A stretch of 64,000 bases of DNA from Tyto alba. Its lineage: Eukaryota > Chordata > Aves > Strigiformes > Tytonidae. How positions within the stretch are numbered: the stretch's first letter is position 1; each line of letters begins with the position of its first letter. The DNA is taken from contig NW_024881282.1 of assembly GCF_018691265.1 (NCBI RefSeq), positions 24,138,899 through 24,202,898 of the forward strand, in the 5' to 3' direction. Below, piece by piece: positions 34,482 through 48,772 of this stretch. Below the pieces are notes generated by a model. The model worked only from the letters and a program-made list of their open reading frames with translations, did no database searches and was not told the origin of the DNA. The translations under genes and the position numbers were made by a program.

Positions 34482-36234
34482 AAATTGCAGAAAGAAGAGT
34501 AGAAAACTGTTTTCTGTCAGTAATGGTTATTCACAATTAAACCTTGCAGCACTGAGAAGTTTGCTCTTGGTATTGACATGCTGTACATTCTCAACGGTTT
34601 AGTCATACTTTATAAACAGGAGATGAGAAGTGAAATCCAGAAGATAAAGATAAAAGGAAAAGCAAAGATTGCAAAAATAAACTTAATTTCTAAGTTAAGG
34701 AAAATTGATTGATGTGAAGGCATTAGGGGGATGAGATTTGGATAGAGATGGGGTGAATGAAAAGCATAATAAAAGATGACAGGGGAGAAATTACCATTTA
34801 CAGAAGAGAAATGAGGGCAGGTAAAGCCTTTTGAAAATCAGCAGTCTTCTAGTTGAAGTACAGCATATAACTCTGCATCTACTAATTTGAATACATTCTT
34901 CAAAATAGTCCATGTTATTCTATTTCATGTCAAGCTGACTTTTTGAATATCTTCTTACATTCATTGCACAATTTGTTAGCTGTAACCAATTTGCTAGTCA
35001 TAAATCACCTAGGACTGATTCTTCACTCAATGTTTGTCTGTTGAGGAGTGGAAAACATTTTAAGTCTGGGCAGTCAGTGTCAGAACGACGTGAGAATTTT
35101 GTAGGGCTGATTTTCCCTGTTTAGGGACAACACTGGAAGGTGTAATTAGGACTTTCTGTCATGACATAGGCTTAGGAAAGTCATGCTGCAGTAATATTTC
35201 TTCCCCAGTCTAAGCATGGAAAGCAAATGGACTATGGCCATTTACAGTAGTCTCATGAGAACACCAGCAGGTGCCCTTCGGAATGACAATTGTTTATGTT
35301 GCTCTTGCAGTTCATAAAATGCTTACTGATGTCATCTTGTAAGGTAAAAATACATTGTGTGTTTCCATTTTTTGTATACATGCAGCATCTTGTATACTAG
35401 ATGGAAAATGCTGCCATCATAAAAGGAAGAGAGAATAGCTGCCTATATATTTAGCCCTGACTGTTGTCTTTTGGGACGCTCTGAATGTTTCTGAAAGGAG
35501 GAGGGAAGGGCAGTTACCCTCAAGGAGGGTATGATCCAGCTTCTGAGATGTGGTGAAGAGGAGGAAGCGGGGAGAGAGCCAGAAGCTGCAATGCCGTTAA
35601 AGGTTGGGAGACAGAGAAGCATGGGTTTGCCTCCAGCAGAAGTCAGTCCTCAGTGGCAACGTCTGCAGGTCAGGACCTGGACACGATGCTAAGCTGACCT
35701 CAGTCTGGAGCAGCTCTGTCACAGAGGGAATGAAATCAGATCCAAGGGTGAGTGGTATGGACAGCTCGGGGTTGGTGCCTGGGCTTGCTTCTTGTCCTTC
35801 CTTTTGTTCTCCAGTGTGGATATGGCTCAGAAGTAATGGGGAAATAAAAGGTTGTTTTTTAGAGAGCTAAAGCTATACAAGCTTATGTAAATACCGATTT
35901 GTTAGTGATGTTATTTAGAAGAAATTGTTCTAAATGATTTATTAGTCCTTGGAGGAGACTGTGAGGATATTTTTCTCTCTAGGAAGCAGCTGAAGATTGG
36001 TGGGTTGGAGATAAGGTCCGGAGGAAAGAACAGTTCCTGCATGGACATAGCTATGGCTTAGGTTTGTGTTTCAGCTTTTTAAATAGTGTCAACTGGCAAC
36101 AAACCAGCTTGGATTCTTCTTGTGCACAGCTATATTGCTTAAGGTTCATATTTTTGTATTTGAATTAAACACAACTTCAGAGAACAAAAGTTGCAGTTTG
36201 AGGGGTTCTTTTCCTCTTCTGCTCTCTCCTTTTA

Positions 36235-36251
36235 TTTTTTTTTTTTTTTTT
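36235..36251. repeat. Poly(T) run, 17 bases
   Basis: Uninterrupted T17 within the probable intron. Confidence 0.8.
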
Positions 36252-37134
36252 AAACCGGTCTCACATAAAAGTGGGATGGGGAAACAAGACTGTTCCAGCT
36301 GAAGTCTGCATTCGCTTTCAGCTGTAAATGCTAATGCAGTTTACACAAATATGAGGCAAAAAGGAACAGTCAAGAACATGTTCTTATCTCCGACAGATTG
36401 AACACTGCACAAAGTTCTGTGTAAATACAGGTATTTAATATGCTGACATGATTGTCTTTTGTGAGCTTTCCACTGAATTTTTTGAGTGAATTTACAATTT
36501 AAATTTATAAGCATATTTAAAGAGTTGTGGGTTTTTTTAAGGCATTGTTAATTATAAAAATGGAAAAGACTAAGATTCCCTTAGCTCCTATGGTCAAAGT
36601 TATTATTGGAGGGAAACCCACTGTGGGAAGGGAAGGTTGCTGTAGCTGCCTTTTTTCACTGTCTTTAAAGGAATTTCTATGCTGTCTTTTTCCTGTCACT
36701 ACTTTCTGTCTTCTGCCTTGTAGACATTGCTGTGGAGTCTTTTTTCCCTTAACAATTCTGGTCTAGCAATTCACATACTAATACCTAGCTCTGAGGTACA
36801 TGGTAGCAGTATCTAAGGTCTCGCTATTCACAAATGAGTTTGAACAATCTGATTATGTTTCCCATCCCTTGGGAGGATCCACGTGCTGCCTCCAGAACTC
36901 TAGAACAATTTGTGAGTGATGGAAGTCTGGTGTTACTTAGGCCACTGAATCCATCTGACAAAGAGTGGTATTGAAATGATGTCTGAGGCAATCTCTAATA
37001 TTATCATTCTGCTTCTCATTTCTGCTACTATTAAAAGGTGAAGGAAAGGAAGAAATGCCTGATCTGGTTTTCTGTTGTTTTTGAAGACTTAAATAAACTG
37101 CATAGTTTGGGGTTTGGGTTTCTTGGGATTTTTT

Positions 37135-37165
37135 TTTGTTGTTGTTGTTGTGTTTTTTTTTTTTT
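37135..37165. repeat. TTG repeat followed by poly(T)
   Basis: Five or so TTG units (37136-37151) and a T13 run (37153-37165), a T-rich compound simple repeat. Confidence 0.8.
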
Positions 37166-40100
37166 CCCCTGGGAGATGGGGAAGAATAGATATATCCTTA
37201 ATATGCCACATCAGCTTTATTCGAGCATTGCTGTGGCAAGTGGTTTTTTATATACGGTTTGTGGGGCTCTGGAACTACTACAGTAGCAGTTATAGATTAG
37301 CATTTGATTATATCATAAAAACTGTTTGAAAAAGTGCAAAAGGCAATAATTAAACTTCTACCTGTTGGTAGAGTACTGTGATATTGTGCTGGGTGAACAG
37401 TTAACAGCAGTATGCTTGCAGATGGCAGGTTACTTTGCTTACTGGAAATGACACAAGATTCTGACTGAGTTTGTGTTGTGTGAAATTCAGTGTTGACATA
37501 AATTTGGATCTACTTCTTCAACAAAAGGAATAAAGTAAAATACAGATACACCCTTGAGACATCAGAGTAAATACTCTTCAGTGTTGATGGCTTAATAGAT
37601 AAGTTAGGCCCTGAAATAATTTTTTTCCTGACCCAACCATATGAATTAGTTGTCAGAAAAGACATGAAGATCTCTGTTTACGTACAGCCATTTGCTGTTC
37701 AAAACGAGAGCAGAAATAGAAGTCAGAGACTGGCAACAATGATAAATAGGCTTTGGAAAACCTTCCATATAAAGCCAGATTGAGAAGATTGGCACTTTTT
37801 AACTTTTTCCACTTAGAACTATATGCAGAATACTAGCCTTTATGAGGAAAGGGAATTCTGTGTTCCGTCCATCCTTTTTGATGGAAGAGTAAAGACTGGG
37901 TAATAAAGTCAAAAAACCTCAAGTATGCAAGAAGTTCTTTTTAGATGGTGTGTCACTGGTTTATGTAAATAACTGACAGAAATATCTGAGCAATGAGAAG
38001 ATGCGGATATTTCTACAACAAAAGATTAGATGCTTATATGTAATATATGCACGCAATATATAAATTGCTTCAGTATTTTTAAAGTCCTTTCTGCTATAAA
38101 TCCTTTTGCTTCAAAATATAAGCAAACTAGATGGAACGACTGAAAAAAACAGTTTTCCAATCCAGAATTGTCCACTGACGAATTTCTTGCACCTTCTGTC
38201 AAACCATCTGCTACAGGCTAATGAACAGACAGCATGCTGGATTAGATGAAGCACTCGTATGAGCTATTTTGATAGCTCCTGTGTTCCTTTCTGTGGGAAC
38301 TCTGTGGTTAATGAAGCCTAGAGTTAAATTTTTGCAGGCAGGAGCAGGCAAAGTGCTCTTGCTGTGAGCTTCCACACTGCAGGATGCTGTTGACGGAGTG
38401 GGGGGACGAACCCACATCGCTGATTTTGAAGCATGCTTCAATGTTTTCTTATAAGCCTTCATTTAGCAGAAGAACATCTCAGTAGCTCTGTCACGTGCCC
38501 ATGGGAAGTAATGACTGGACTGAGAGGAGTGCAGACTTGTGCCTGCTGGGGGGATCTGCGTAATTCCAGACATCATTCATCATTCCATAGTACAAAGCAG
38601 ATATCACTGCTGGAGCTAGAGCCTGCCTAGAACAAATACCAGCTTCATTTTTGGGATGTACCTGAGATCTCTGTCTCTGAGGAGGTACCACCATCACTTG
38701 TTAGAGTTTCTTGCTGCTGTAGATGTGATACCACACAAATATTTTCTTCCTGCCAGTGGCAGACGCAGATGCGTCTGAAGCTATATACAGACTAGCAGAG
38801 AAAGTATGTATTTATTTAACTAACTCCAGCATATGCCCCTCAGAAGTATTCTTTTTACTTTGTAACTTAATCGTTCTTGCATTTGCCAGGATTAAAAAAG
38901 GTTAACCGCTGTTTGGTCACTGTTTAGTAGTTCATATTATTGCCGCTAAGGATGAGCTGCTGGTAAGCACCAGAGGTCCAGCACCACCACCAGCAGGGTG
39001 GAAGTGACTGGCATCCTGGTGTGTTACCATCGGAGCTGTCAGGACTGGTGGTGGCTTTCTGGTCTCTAAACCGGCTCGTGGTCAAAGCAGAAGCACGTCA
39101 CTGACCACTGGTGGGTTGCTTTAAGGACAGAAGAGCAGGGCCACAAAGGACACTCTTCCTGCACTACGGTAGCTGGGGGTTTGCTTGCAAAACCAGTGTT
39201 ACAAGCAGTTGGACTGAATCTGTCGGCCTATCAAGGCTCCTTGCTGGAATCTTTTGCTAAATTACATTTCCTCGCTTTTAGACGATAATATGTGGCTTAT
39301 TATTGGCATTTTGCACATAGATCAGCAATGCAATTACTTGTTTTTATTTGACTTCTTTTTTATAAAGGGTTGGAGAGTGAGCATGCCCAGGTGTCCCTCA
39401 ACACCACAGATACAATGTGTGCTTCTTCGCTGGCAGCACTTCTGACGGCTTAAAATTTTTGCTAAATCAACTATGACCTCTCAACTATGCCACTGCGAGA
39501 AGATCCACAAAGTGAAAAAAACATTATCGTCATATTGGAACAGTCTGTGCATTATGCCCCATACGTTGCATTAATAACCAAACTTTGGAGTTAATTAATT
39601 TTTCACACAATCTGATATTCAGGCTGTTATCTTTGATGTATTTAATGAATTTTCCTAATACAGTAAGTTTTATGTAGACAGTGCACAAACTGAAAAAAAA
39701 AGCTACAGGTATTACTGATAGATCAACCTATTTCAGTCCAAGTTTTTTGTCCTAACATAATTTGAGTGACTTCATGTTTTCAGTGTGCATGCTTTCAATA
39801 AACTGACCAACTCTGTTTACACAACTGTCAGAGGGCAAGAGCTGTTGCAGCTCATTTGTCAGTCCTCATCTCCCATAGCTGTGCATAAATCCATGGAAGT
39901 TAGAAGTAGATTTGGGGACTTCCTGTACTTAAATGTTACTGGGTTGTGATCTCCATTTCATAACTGAAAAGGCTCTGACGTTTCTGTGTAAGTGCTTAAT
40001 TTAATTATTTTATTTATGGGGGTGTCAATTATACCCAGAAGCTAAAGTTGCTAATCATGGGCATTCTGGTGACTAACTGGTGTGCAATATTGTATAATGC

Positions 40101-42900
40101 AATTCTGTAGGGTGTCTGCTTAGTTTTTACACAAAATATAACCAAATGATCCAAGACTGATCTGTTCAAATTTCTCTTTTTATTTTTCTCTCTCTGCCTG
40201 TCTATTTACCAGCTTAGATTCCTGAAGTATGTCCAGATTCCTTCAGTATTTGTTGGGGGGACATACACACAATACAGATTTAAGGGTCTTAAGTAGGTTT
40301 TCTGTACCAAGCAAGACCATGTAAAGGGTAATTGTAATTTCACCTGTGTGACACCTGGATCCTTCTTAGTTGACACTTGGGGACCAGGATTTGCTGCAGT
40401 ATCTCAAGCAGCGCTAGGTACTTGTGTGTGGGTAACTGAATCAAGCCCCTACTGCCGTATTAGAGGCTGTAAAACTGTTACAGTATCTCAGAGCTACAAA
40501 ATCCTATTAATATCTGAAATAAGTCCTTAGAAATATCTCAAGGAAAAATATTAGCATCAGAAATTTTACAGCATTAGAGACTTCTAATGAGACTAGGAGC
40601 ATTATTAAATGAACTTTTAAGATACAGGCTGCTATACTGTAATTCTTCTAAATTTGTCTGTATCCTCACTGCTGCTGGAAGGAGCAATCCCATTCAATAT
40701 CAGTGAGTGCATTACGCTTTAATGGCAATTTGGGCCAGATCCATTCTATCATGACAAGTAATCTTTTAGATCAAAAATGTCTTAAAATTTGGAGTGTAGT
40801 CATATCAGTCTTTGAATAGATAGTGTTGCTATTTTTAATTAAGTTTGAACTATTTTATTTTGATTTAACTTCCATTTAATCTTTTCAGTCAGAACCAGGA
40901 GGTACTGCAGCCAGTAACTACTTGGCATTTTCTTTTCTGTTTTCAGTTTAAAAAATTTGAAAACTGTTTGTATGTTTATATGTACAGTGCAGATTATGGC
41001 AGGACAGAAAAGTGGGTGGGTTTTTAATCTAGACTCTTTTTTTATGACGATTGAAAAGAAATCCACTCTAGCTTGCTTTATTTGACCTCACACTTCTGAA
41101 TATCAGCTGTAGAATACTGCTGTACAGTTTGAACAAAATAATGTCAATAGTGAGTCTTCATCATGCTACATGTGATTCAGAAAGCCTTCTGTATTTTTTT
41201 GCTGGTCAGATGGAAAAATGGTAAATGGGAAAATAACCCTTTCCAGCATAGTCTTGTTTAATATTCATCATAAGAGTCTGACCACTTAAACAAAGAGATT
41301 GTTGAGATTTAGCTGGTGGTCAAAGTGAAGGATAACACACACAGCACTTTTTACATAACAATGTCAAAATAGCTAAGTTTGTTCAAGGAAAGATTTCAAG
41401 TAGCAGTTTATTTTATTTGCTCTTACTTTAAATAAACATTTGTTCTCTACAGAACTATTTTGTGTATTTTTTTAATTAACTGAATGTAAGTTTTATGACA
41501 AGACTTAACAATAAGGTCTCATTTCAGGATGCTGATAGTTTTCAGTACTTCCAGCAGAAATTTGTTGGTATTATCAGTTCCTGTGGTTAGGCTTTTATAA
41601 AAAAATTCCTGCTTATTTGCTTGAATAATTACCATTATAATTTAATTAGGAAGTATAATTTGTGTAGGTAGGCTTATACTGTTCTCTTTTTGGATCAAAG
41701 TTAGGATGGGAGTCTAAACAATTGCAAGTTCAAGCTCTGAAATTTTATTGTCTTAATTTTATGCCGTAAAAAGCCAATTAATGCAAGATGTATTTTAGTC
41801 ATGCCCTATTTATGGAGTTGTTCATAGCTTGTATTTTGGAAAGTGACTGGAGTTTGAGGAAGAAAACTTTCTCCTCTGTGTAATATCCATTTTAGGATTG
41901 GTACCAAACGTCGAGAGCAGATGCGAACGTAGGGGTTGCCCGTCATATTTATGCAGAGAGGACAGCATGTGCACAAGCGCTAATTCAGTTCTACTGATAA
42001 ACTTCCAGCAGTGTTTCTACAGAAGTGTCATAGGAGGCAGTCTCACATTAGCATATGATGCTTTTTCTCCTCTGATATTACTTGTGAAGCCTCTCTGGGC
42101 ACTGTAATGGCTGCAAGGCATTGAGGTTAATGTAGTAGCCTCTGGAGCAGACTGCAGTACTTCCCTGCTGCAGTGATGAGCTCTGTGCAATCTTTTTGCC
42201 AGGTGAGCTTGGCTGGCCATGAGACCATCTCTTTAAATTATTGTAGTCATAGCAAAGGACTGGATTTTTTTCCTTGTTGAAATAATTGCAGATTGTACTG
42301 CACTCTAAGAGTACTACGCTGCATTACTGGAGTTGTAAGCTATGTTTCTGCATAGTGCAAATTGCATGGTTTATACCTGAGGGCTAAGAGTTGGGTCTCG
42401 AGGTCATTTGGTGTACGTGCTACCTAACATATTAATGAAGACGTTGAATCAAGAGCGTAAGTTTTGCTTGATCAGGATCGTGCAGTTCCTCGGTTCTGAG
42501 AACATCACTGAAAATTAGTGACTTAGCCAGTGTCTGAGCAGGAGCAAAGAAGCTGAAGCAGAGGGAGTTTGCAGTGTGTGCACCTGAACTGAATAATCCC
42601 AGTGCCCTCTGTTGCTGGTGAAGCAGCTTCTGTTGTGTGAAAGAAGTGCAGTGAACTGAAGGCTGTTAGTTTTATTTCTACATGCGGAGAATTATGGTTA
42701 ACTGTGTGCATTGTGAGTGTGTGCATCACTGGGGCTGACTCAAAATACAACATGGAGGTGTGATGACCTTGTCACTGATGGATGGGGAAAAAGTATTTTA
42801 AAAAGTGTATCTGCATGCATTTTTTCAGTGGTGTTTGAGGCTGCCGCTATCTTAGGCAGGACATTCACATCATCCCTTACTGGGAGCTTAACATTTTTCT

Positions 42901-43620
42901 GTGTTTGAGCCCAATTGTCAGGGAGCAGCAGGACGAGGTTCCTCTGCAAGGGAGACTGCCAGCAGACAAAGGTGACAACAAAGGGCGTAGTTCCAGCCCA
43001 CCCAAACAAGACGAGTGGAGCAGTCTGGTGACAGCATCCAGCCAACAGCCCTGTTCGCCAGACAGGCCTGGAGTTGGGAATCGAGTCCAAGGTCAAGTCA
43101 GCTGGCGAGGCCAGGTGGCTCCCAAGCAAAAGAGGGAACTCTCCAACAAGGCTTTTCGTAGCTCTTGCCCTCACAGCTCTCTGGCAGCACTGGAGTGGAG
43201 CTAGCCTTAAGCACAGCCAGCTGACCCCCTAGGAGGGGGTGAAGAAGTAGTGCACAGGGCCCTGGCGCTGGCCTTTGAGTATCATCTCTGCCTGGAGGAG
43301 GCAGCTTCAGCCAGCTGTGCTTTCTTCTCGTGTGTTCTTCGGCACATTCGTTGACAATCATGAGGCTCTGAAAATAGTAGTAAACTTCTGATCCAACTTG
43401 CTTCACGGTTTACCCTGTTATCTTCATGTATATTGAGCTGGATGGGAAGAAGGTGGATCCCTGTGGGATTCCACAAGTGAAGATTTTGGAGGAAATAGCA
43501 GCACAAGGAAACCGCTGTGACTTGCTCAGCTCTGTCACAGGACAACTGACACCCGCCCAATACAAGGCTGATAATTTCTACTTTCAAGAGGCAGTAGGAG
43601 TCCACTGGTAATCAAACCAG
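42901..43620. repeat. Unclassified GC-richer segment, possible interspersed repeat
   Basis: About 700 bp that is clearly GC-richer than its surroundings but not CpG-rich, with abrupt edges. Frames are open on both strands (42905-43204 plus, 43426-43611 plus, 43282-43605 minus) but show no domain I recognise. It contains the short near-palindrome CCCCCTAGGAGGGGG (43225-43239). The abrupt edges suggest an unannotated repeat or a decayed LTR. I could not find terminal repeats or a target duplication. Confidence 0.3.
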
Positions 43621-44824
43621 ACCTGAGGGAATGCTCACCAAGGCTTGCAGATCTATAGAGGACAGTGGGGTCTCAGCCAAGCATAAACCACTACCAGTTT
43701 TTCTTTCTAGGTAATATCCATCCTACTGCAAAACTCTGAAATGTCTGATATTTTTGAGTTTTAGTGGTACGATAGCTCCTTCAGAAAAGTGAATTCTGCT
43801 TTTTTTTTCATTTAAACTGTGGTGCAGATAATGTTTAAGGGAAATATCCCACAGTTCATCATGTTAACATGAGGGAACAATATTAAGGACTTAGTGGGAA
43901 AGGCCACAAGCTGTCTGTGTATTTCACTGTTTCTGTGCTGGTAATACTATAGTTAGATTTTTACATATGAAAGAAACCTTGGAAATTGCTGCCAGGATGA
44001 TAAGTAGTGAGATGCTCAAAACTAAAACTTGAATCAGTGCTCCCTAGAGACCCCAGCAGACGTATCGCAGGTTGAACACCTTTGTGAAAAAGCAAGTTTA
44101 AGAGTAGGGCAAACAGGAAATGTTTGCGGTGCCACTTTACAAGTTGAGCGAAGGAACGGTGCAATGTCGAGGCATTAAAGTTCTCTTTTTTGGATTAATG
44201 AGATAAACAGTCCTCACAAAGCAGAGGGTAAAGGAAGTATGACTGTGTGAGGAACAGCAAAAGGAAGGCAAGAATTAACAAGATCAAGAGTATTGGAGAA
44301 ACACAGGAAAATAGGGTGAAGAAAAAGCAAAGTAGACTGAAAGAAGGAACTCACTGGAAAGGACAAACAGCTGGGCCAAAAGCTGCTAGAAGAAGATGCA
44401 TTTATTTTGAGAAGATGGAAAATGATATGTGTAACAATGCTGGAAAGCATGAAGAAGGGGAAAGAAAACTTTGAAATATAAATTGTATCTTCTGTAAATT
44501 GTATACTCCCAAGAGGACTGTCAGTTACAAAGACATTTTTTAATTAAGGTACTTGCTGAAAACAAGTGATTCCGTTCTAAAGCTTAATAGTGATTTTAAA
44601 ATGTATAGTTTTTGAAAGGTAGACCATTTCCCAATTTGTATAGGGGCCATAGGACAGATATTACATCTGGACATTAAATTCCATTCTGAATGTTGGTGGT
44701 GGTAATTCAAAGCTTCATATTAATACTTAGCAGCAAAATAGCAACTAGCTAGTTGTTAGAAAAGTTACCATCTCAATATTGCTAAGCAAATGAAAGTTTA
44801 TTGATATCCCAGAAACTGTATAGA

Positions 44825-44872
44825 GTTCATGGTGTAATAAGAGAGATGTGCCTGTGTTCATGGTGTAATAAG
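44825..44872. repeat. 17-bp direct repeat, two copies
   Basis: GTTCATGGTGTAATAAG occurs at 44825-44841 and again at 44856-44872 without change; the copies are 31 bp apart. Confidence 0.85.
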
Positions 44873-45970
44873 TAGAATATCAAGTAATCCAACAGCTAAA
44901 TCTAATATTAGTTTACAGATTCACTGATTAAGGCTAGGAAGTGAAGAATAGTGTTGCCATGGTGAACTCTATACGATAAAGCACAAGAAGGACGAGCTAG
45001 TGAATAATTGATACATGTCTAAGATTAGAAACGATCATTTACAGTGTGCTCTTTGATATTCATGCATGCTTTTTACTTTAAAAAAACTCAGAGAAATACA
45101 TTAACAGACTGTGACAGTTTTTGCATAAACTTTTAAGCAAAGTACCAATGGCTTATGTGTGCAAGAACACACAAATATACAGTTACTGTAGTGCCAAGAT
45201 TGAGAACTCAGGCATAAAACAAAAAGTTAAAAAATTGAAGGCTTTTAGCGTGGGCTGAATTTGGTCAGGGTGCATGTATTACTATATTTCTTAAAAATAT
45301 AACCGAAATAAATAAGAAGGTGTGTCATAAGATTCAGTAAAACAAGTTGTAACCTTGAGCCTCTGTACTTACCTCCTTCTGGTTTTAGTCCTATAAGATA
45401 GCTCTTAATTTAATTTTCAAAGCTTTAGTTTAGAAGTAATTTAGTAAGGTATCCTAGGCCATCTGGAATTAAGGAACAGTACTTACAAGTGGCCCGATAA
45501 AGCTTAAAGACACGCTTTTCAAAACAGATAAAAATCTGACTGCTATTGCGAAGGTATCTCTGAGTAAAGTAATGGCAAGATATTTTCTGGGATAAACGTC
45601 TTAGATCTGCTGGAGCAAAGAACTGCAAGCATCATGCCTTTATAAACAGTTTTGCTTAATAAATGTGTCATTTTTACAAATGTGTGATGGAAATCAGTGA
45701 CCATACACAATAGTTCTAAATACAGTCCAGCTGCCCTGTAGTAAACTTGTCATAAATTCTTTTTTAGCAATCCCAGTAGCAAGAGCTGTTTTTCATTATT
45801 AATTAGCCCCATCAGAATAAATAAAATACATGCAGTTGGCTTGCATACAACAATCCTGAGGCTGGGGGTGGTGTTTTTTCTGCTTGCAAGCTGAATTAAA
45901 TTATTTAGGGGAAAGAATTGACTGATATGAAGTAATACCTGTATAAATGTTGTGTGCTTAATTTCACGGA

Positions 45971-45985
45971 TTTTTTTTTTTTTTT
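45971..45985. repeat. Poly(T) run, 15 bases
   Basis: Uninterrupted T15 within the probable intron. Confidence 0.8.
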
Positions 45986-48191
45986 CACTCTTTCAATGCC
46001 TCAAGTTTCCAAACCATCTTACAGTAAATGCCCCTTAAAGCAAACATCTCTTCATGTTCTCTAGGGCAAGTTAAGTTATGACCGGGTTATGACCATATAT
46101 TTAGAACTTAAAAAAGGACAAATCAGAAGAAATCAAAACTAATTCAGTAGTTATTGTGAAATAGCGATGGCAAATGTCACGGGATAGAATTGAGAGAAGC
46201 CTTAAAGAAGGATGGCAAGTATCAGCATCAGTTTCAATTTTAGATAATTTATTGCCTAGGGTAAGTAGTGAGTCACGTACAGCATGTAACAAAAAGTTCA
46301 CATTTGTATTACACGATGAGGCACTTGATTTCCTTCGTTAACTTATAATGCTGCACAGGCTTCCTGTGCATTTTTCTGCTTAAAAATAGGCAAACTGCCA
46401 CTAATGGTTATAAATGAATCAAGACATGCAAGCTGAGAGGAAAAAGAGCAGGGTTGTCTTTCTTAAACATAGTAGGGATAGAGGATCACAGAGGTACTAG
46501 ATAGGTATAAAAGTGATCAGCATTTTTGTCAGCTGGTTTGTAGGATGCCTAAATAGTCTTATTTCCTGCAGAGAGACATATTAAAAAATTGGGGTTTTAG
46601 ACTTGTTTTTTTTTGTTGTCTGTCCCAGAACTGACTCAAATGTAAAACTTGCATTGGTGTTTTATATGTTGGTTTTATACAGACTAGTCATGGTCTATGT
46701 AGAAGAAACTATTCAAACCCTGTATGTTTTCCATTATACGCACAATATTTTAACAAGGGATTTGTACTGAACAGGAAAGAGGCTTTGTGTTGTGTCTGAA
46801 GCAATGAGCCATATATATGTTAATAGTTAATACTTTGTGGTGTCCTCTTCAAAAATATCTTGATGTAGTTTCTTGGTGGAATAATTGTGTTTCTTCCTGT
46901 GTTCTTCAGTCCATGTTACATCAGATGTTAGAAAACAGCCTTATTAATTGAAAAAAAGGATAAGATTTTTCAGTACATTGAAGGTCTCAGATATACAATG
47001 TGAACTTGACAAATGTACCTCTGAGAAAAGACTTGTGAAATTTATTTCTGAGAGAATGGTGTTCTAGCTGGGCAGATAAAATAGAAATGAAATTGATACA
47101 GATCGAAAGCTACTAACTGTAATTAACCTCAAAATCGAAGAGCATTTATCTTTTAGCATGGCCCCATCATTAATAGGCTATTCAGTGAATGGCAGCTGTT
47201 GTCTGATCCTTGCCTTCCTATTTGTCCCTTTGAAATGAAAATTAGAGGGCTGTGAAGGTTTCCCTCTGGATGTTGGACTTGGCACCTCCTCGGGAGCTGC
47301 ACGGAGCCAGGGTCACAGCGTTGGCAGCGGAGGTGCGCTTTCTGTCACCGGTCCTACACTGTGGTGTGAAGCTCTGTTGAGTGGAGCTGAAGTGGGCTGG
47401 CTTTTGAGGTCTACTGATCAGTTAAAACTGTGTTATAAAATTATACACAGCGAAGGAAAGCTGTGTTATTGCATAAACACTGCAGACACAGTTATTTTGC
47501 TTAATTAGCTTTTCAGAAATTTTGAACTAACATCTTGGAAAAAATTACAGCATCAAAGCCTGTCTGTTTATGTGCACATGCCTCCAACAAAGGCAAAGGG
47601 GAGATCTTTTTTTAATAGATCAGTGGAGGGTTAAGCCTGTATTTCAGCTACCTGGTATTTGCTATTTTTCTGTTATATTCCCCTGGAACTTAGATTTTTT
47701 TTTTCTATGCCTTATTTCCCATGTAGGTTGCTAAGCATCAGTAAATGAATTCTGTGTATGTTACTATCTATGATTTGCATACAGGACGACATTAACATCA
47801 AAGTTGCATGCATTTGTTTACATTACTTCCTTATAAGTGGTTTCTTGCAGAAAAGCAGATAGTGTTGGGTATTGCAAAGCGCAGGTATCCTGAAATTTCT
47901 CTCTCAAAACTTGAAACTGTACTAAGTAGTTTTTCCACCTGTGTTTTTAATAGAGGGATAGATATTTGTCAGAAGCTTCAGTGTCAGAGGTGAACAGATC
48001 TGGATCTTCCTCTGAGCACAGTGGAGAAGAACACATCAAGGGCTCTGCTCACTGTTAATGCTTTTGAGAAAAGGATGTTTACTCGAGCTAGAAGTTCATC
48101 TTGTTTTGTTAGCGTAAGTTTTGAAGCTTACATCTGAAGTAGTTCTCCTGGCAGTATGATTAACAGTGGTTTATTGTGTGACTGAGGAAAG

Positions 48192-48239
48192 CGATACTGA
48201 TTGCAAGTATAAAGGCAATATTGATTGCAAGTATAAAGG
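48192..48239. repeat. Tandem duplication, 24-bp unit, two copies
   Basis: Both units share TGATTGCAAGTATAAAGG (48198-48215 and 48222-48239) exactly. This is a recent slippage or unequal-exchange event. Confidence 0.85.
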
Positions 48240-48755
48240 TGTCCTTACAGACGCATTCTGAATTGTTTCATTTTCCTAAATGAAGTCATCTTTTAAAGAA
48301 TTTTGCAACTGAAGATCCTTCTTTTAAATTTATCTATTGTTTTAGAAGTCTTCATGATTCTGATTCCAATTTTGAGCTAGAAATTGCAATTGCTAAAGGT
48401 ATTGTTCAGAACACTATTATTATCAATTTTGGGTACCTGGAGTTTGGTTTTGTATTTTTTTTGGCAGATTACTAATATTCAGAAACTTTGGCTCTAATAG
48501 TTCAAATTTTTCACTTCACATTGGGATTGGTATTTCTTTTTTGTCTTTTGGCATTAAGTGTTTTAATAAGTAAGTGGTCAGCAAACTAATTGGTATTCCA
48601 AACTAAAAAAGTTACTTACATGTTACTTCTGTTAGTCTTCTTAATTATTCACTCTGAAGGCCTTTATGTATAAAGGCATAACAGATGGTAAGTCAACTGT
48701 AAGTCAAGGAGAGGCCTTGCTTGGTTGTTATTTAGATTTGTTATTAAATTTCTAC

Positions 48756-48772
48756 TTTTTTTTTTTTTTTTT
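48756..48772. repeat. Poly(T) run, 17 bases
   Basis: Uninterrupted T17 within the probable intron. Confidence 0.8.

Larger units (their letters stand above)
28241..42900 (+). other. Probable long first intron, no exon recognised
   Basis: About 14.7 kb of AT-rich sequence. I found no frame with family resemblance bounded by credible splice sites. The region contains several T runs on the + strand, a compound TC/TA microsatellite and candidate conserved elements, all listed separately. The intron reading rests on the upstream CpG-island donors and the strand bias of T runs, and is an inference. Confidence 0.4.

Noticed and set aside
44247..44474. A 75-codon Lys/Arg-rich plus frame
   Set aside because: It comes from a purine-rich stretch and has no domain or splice context.
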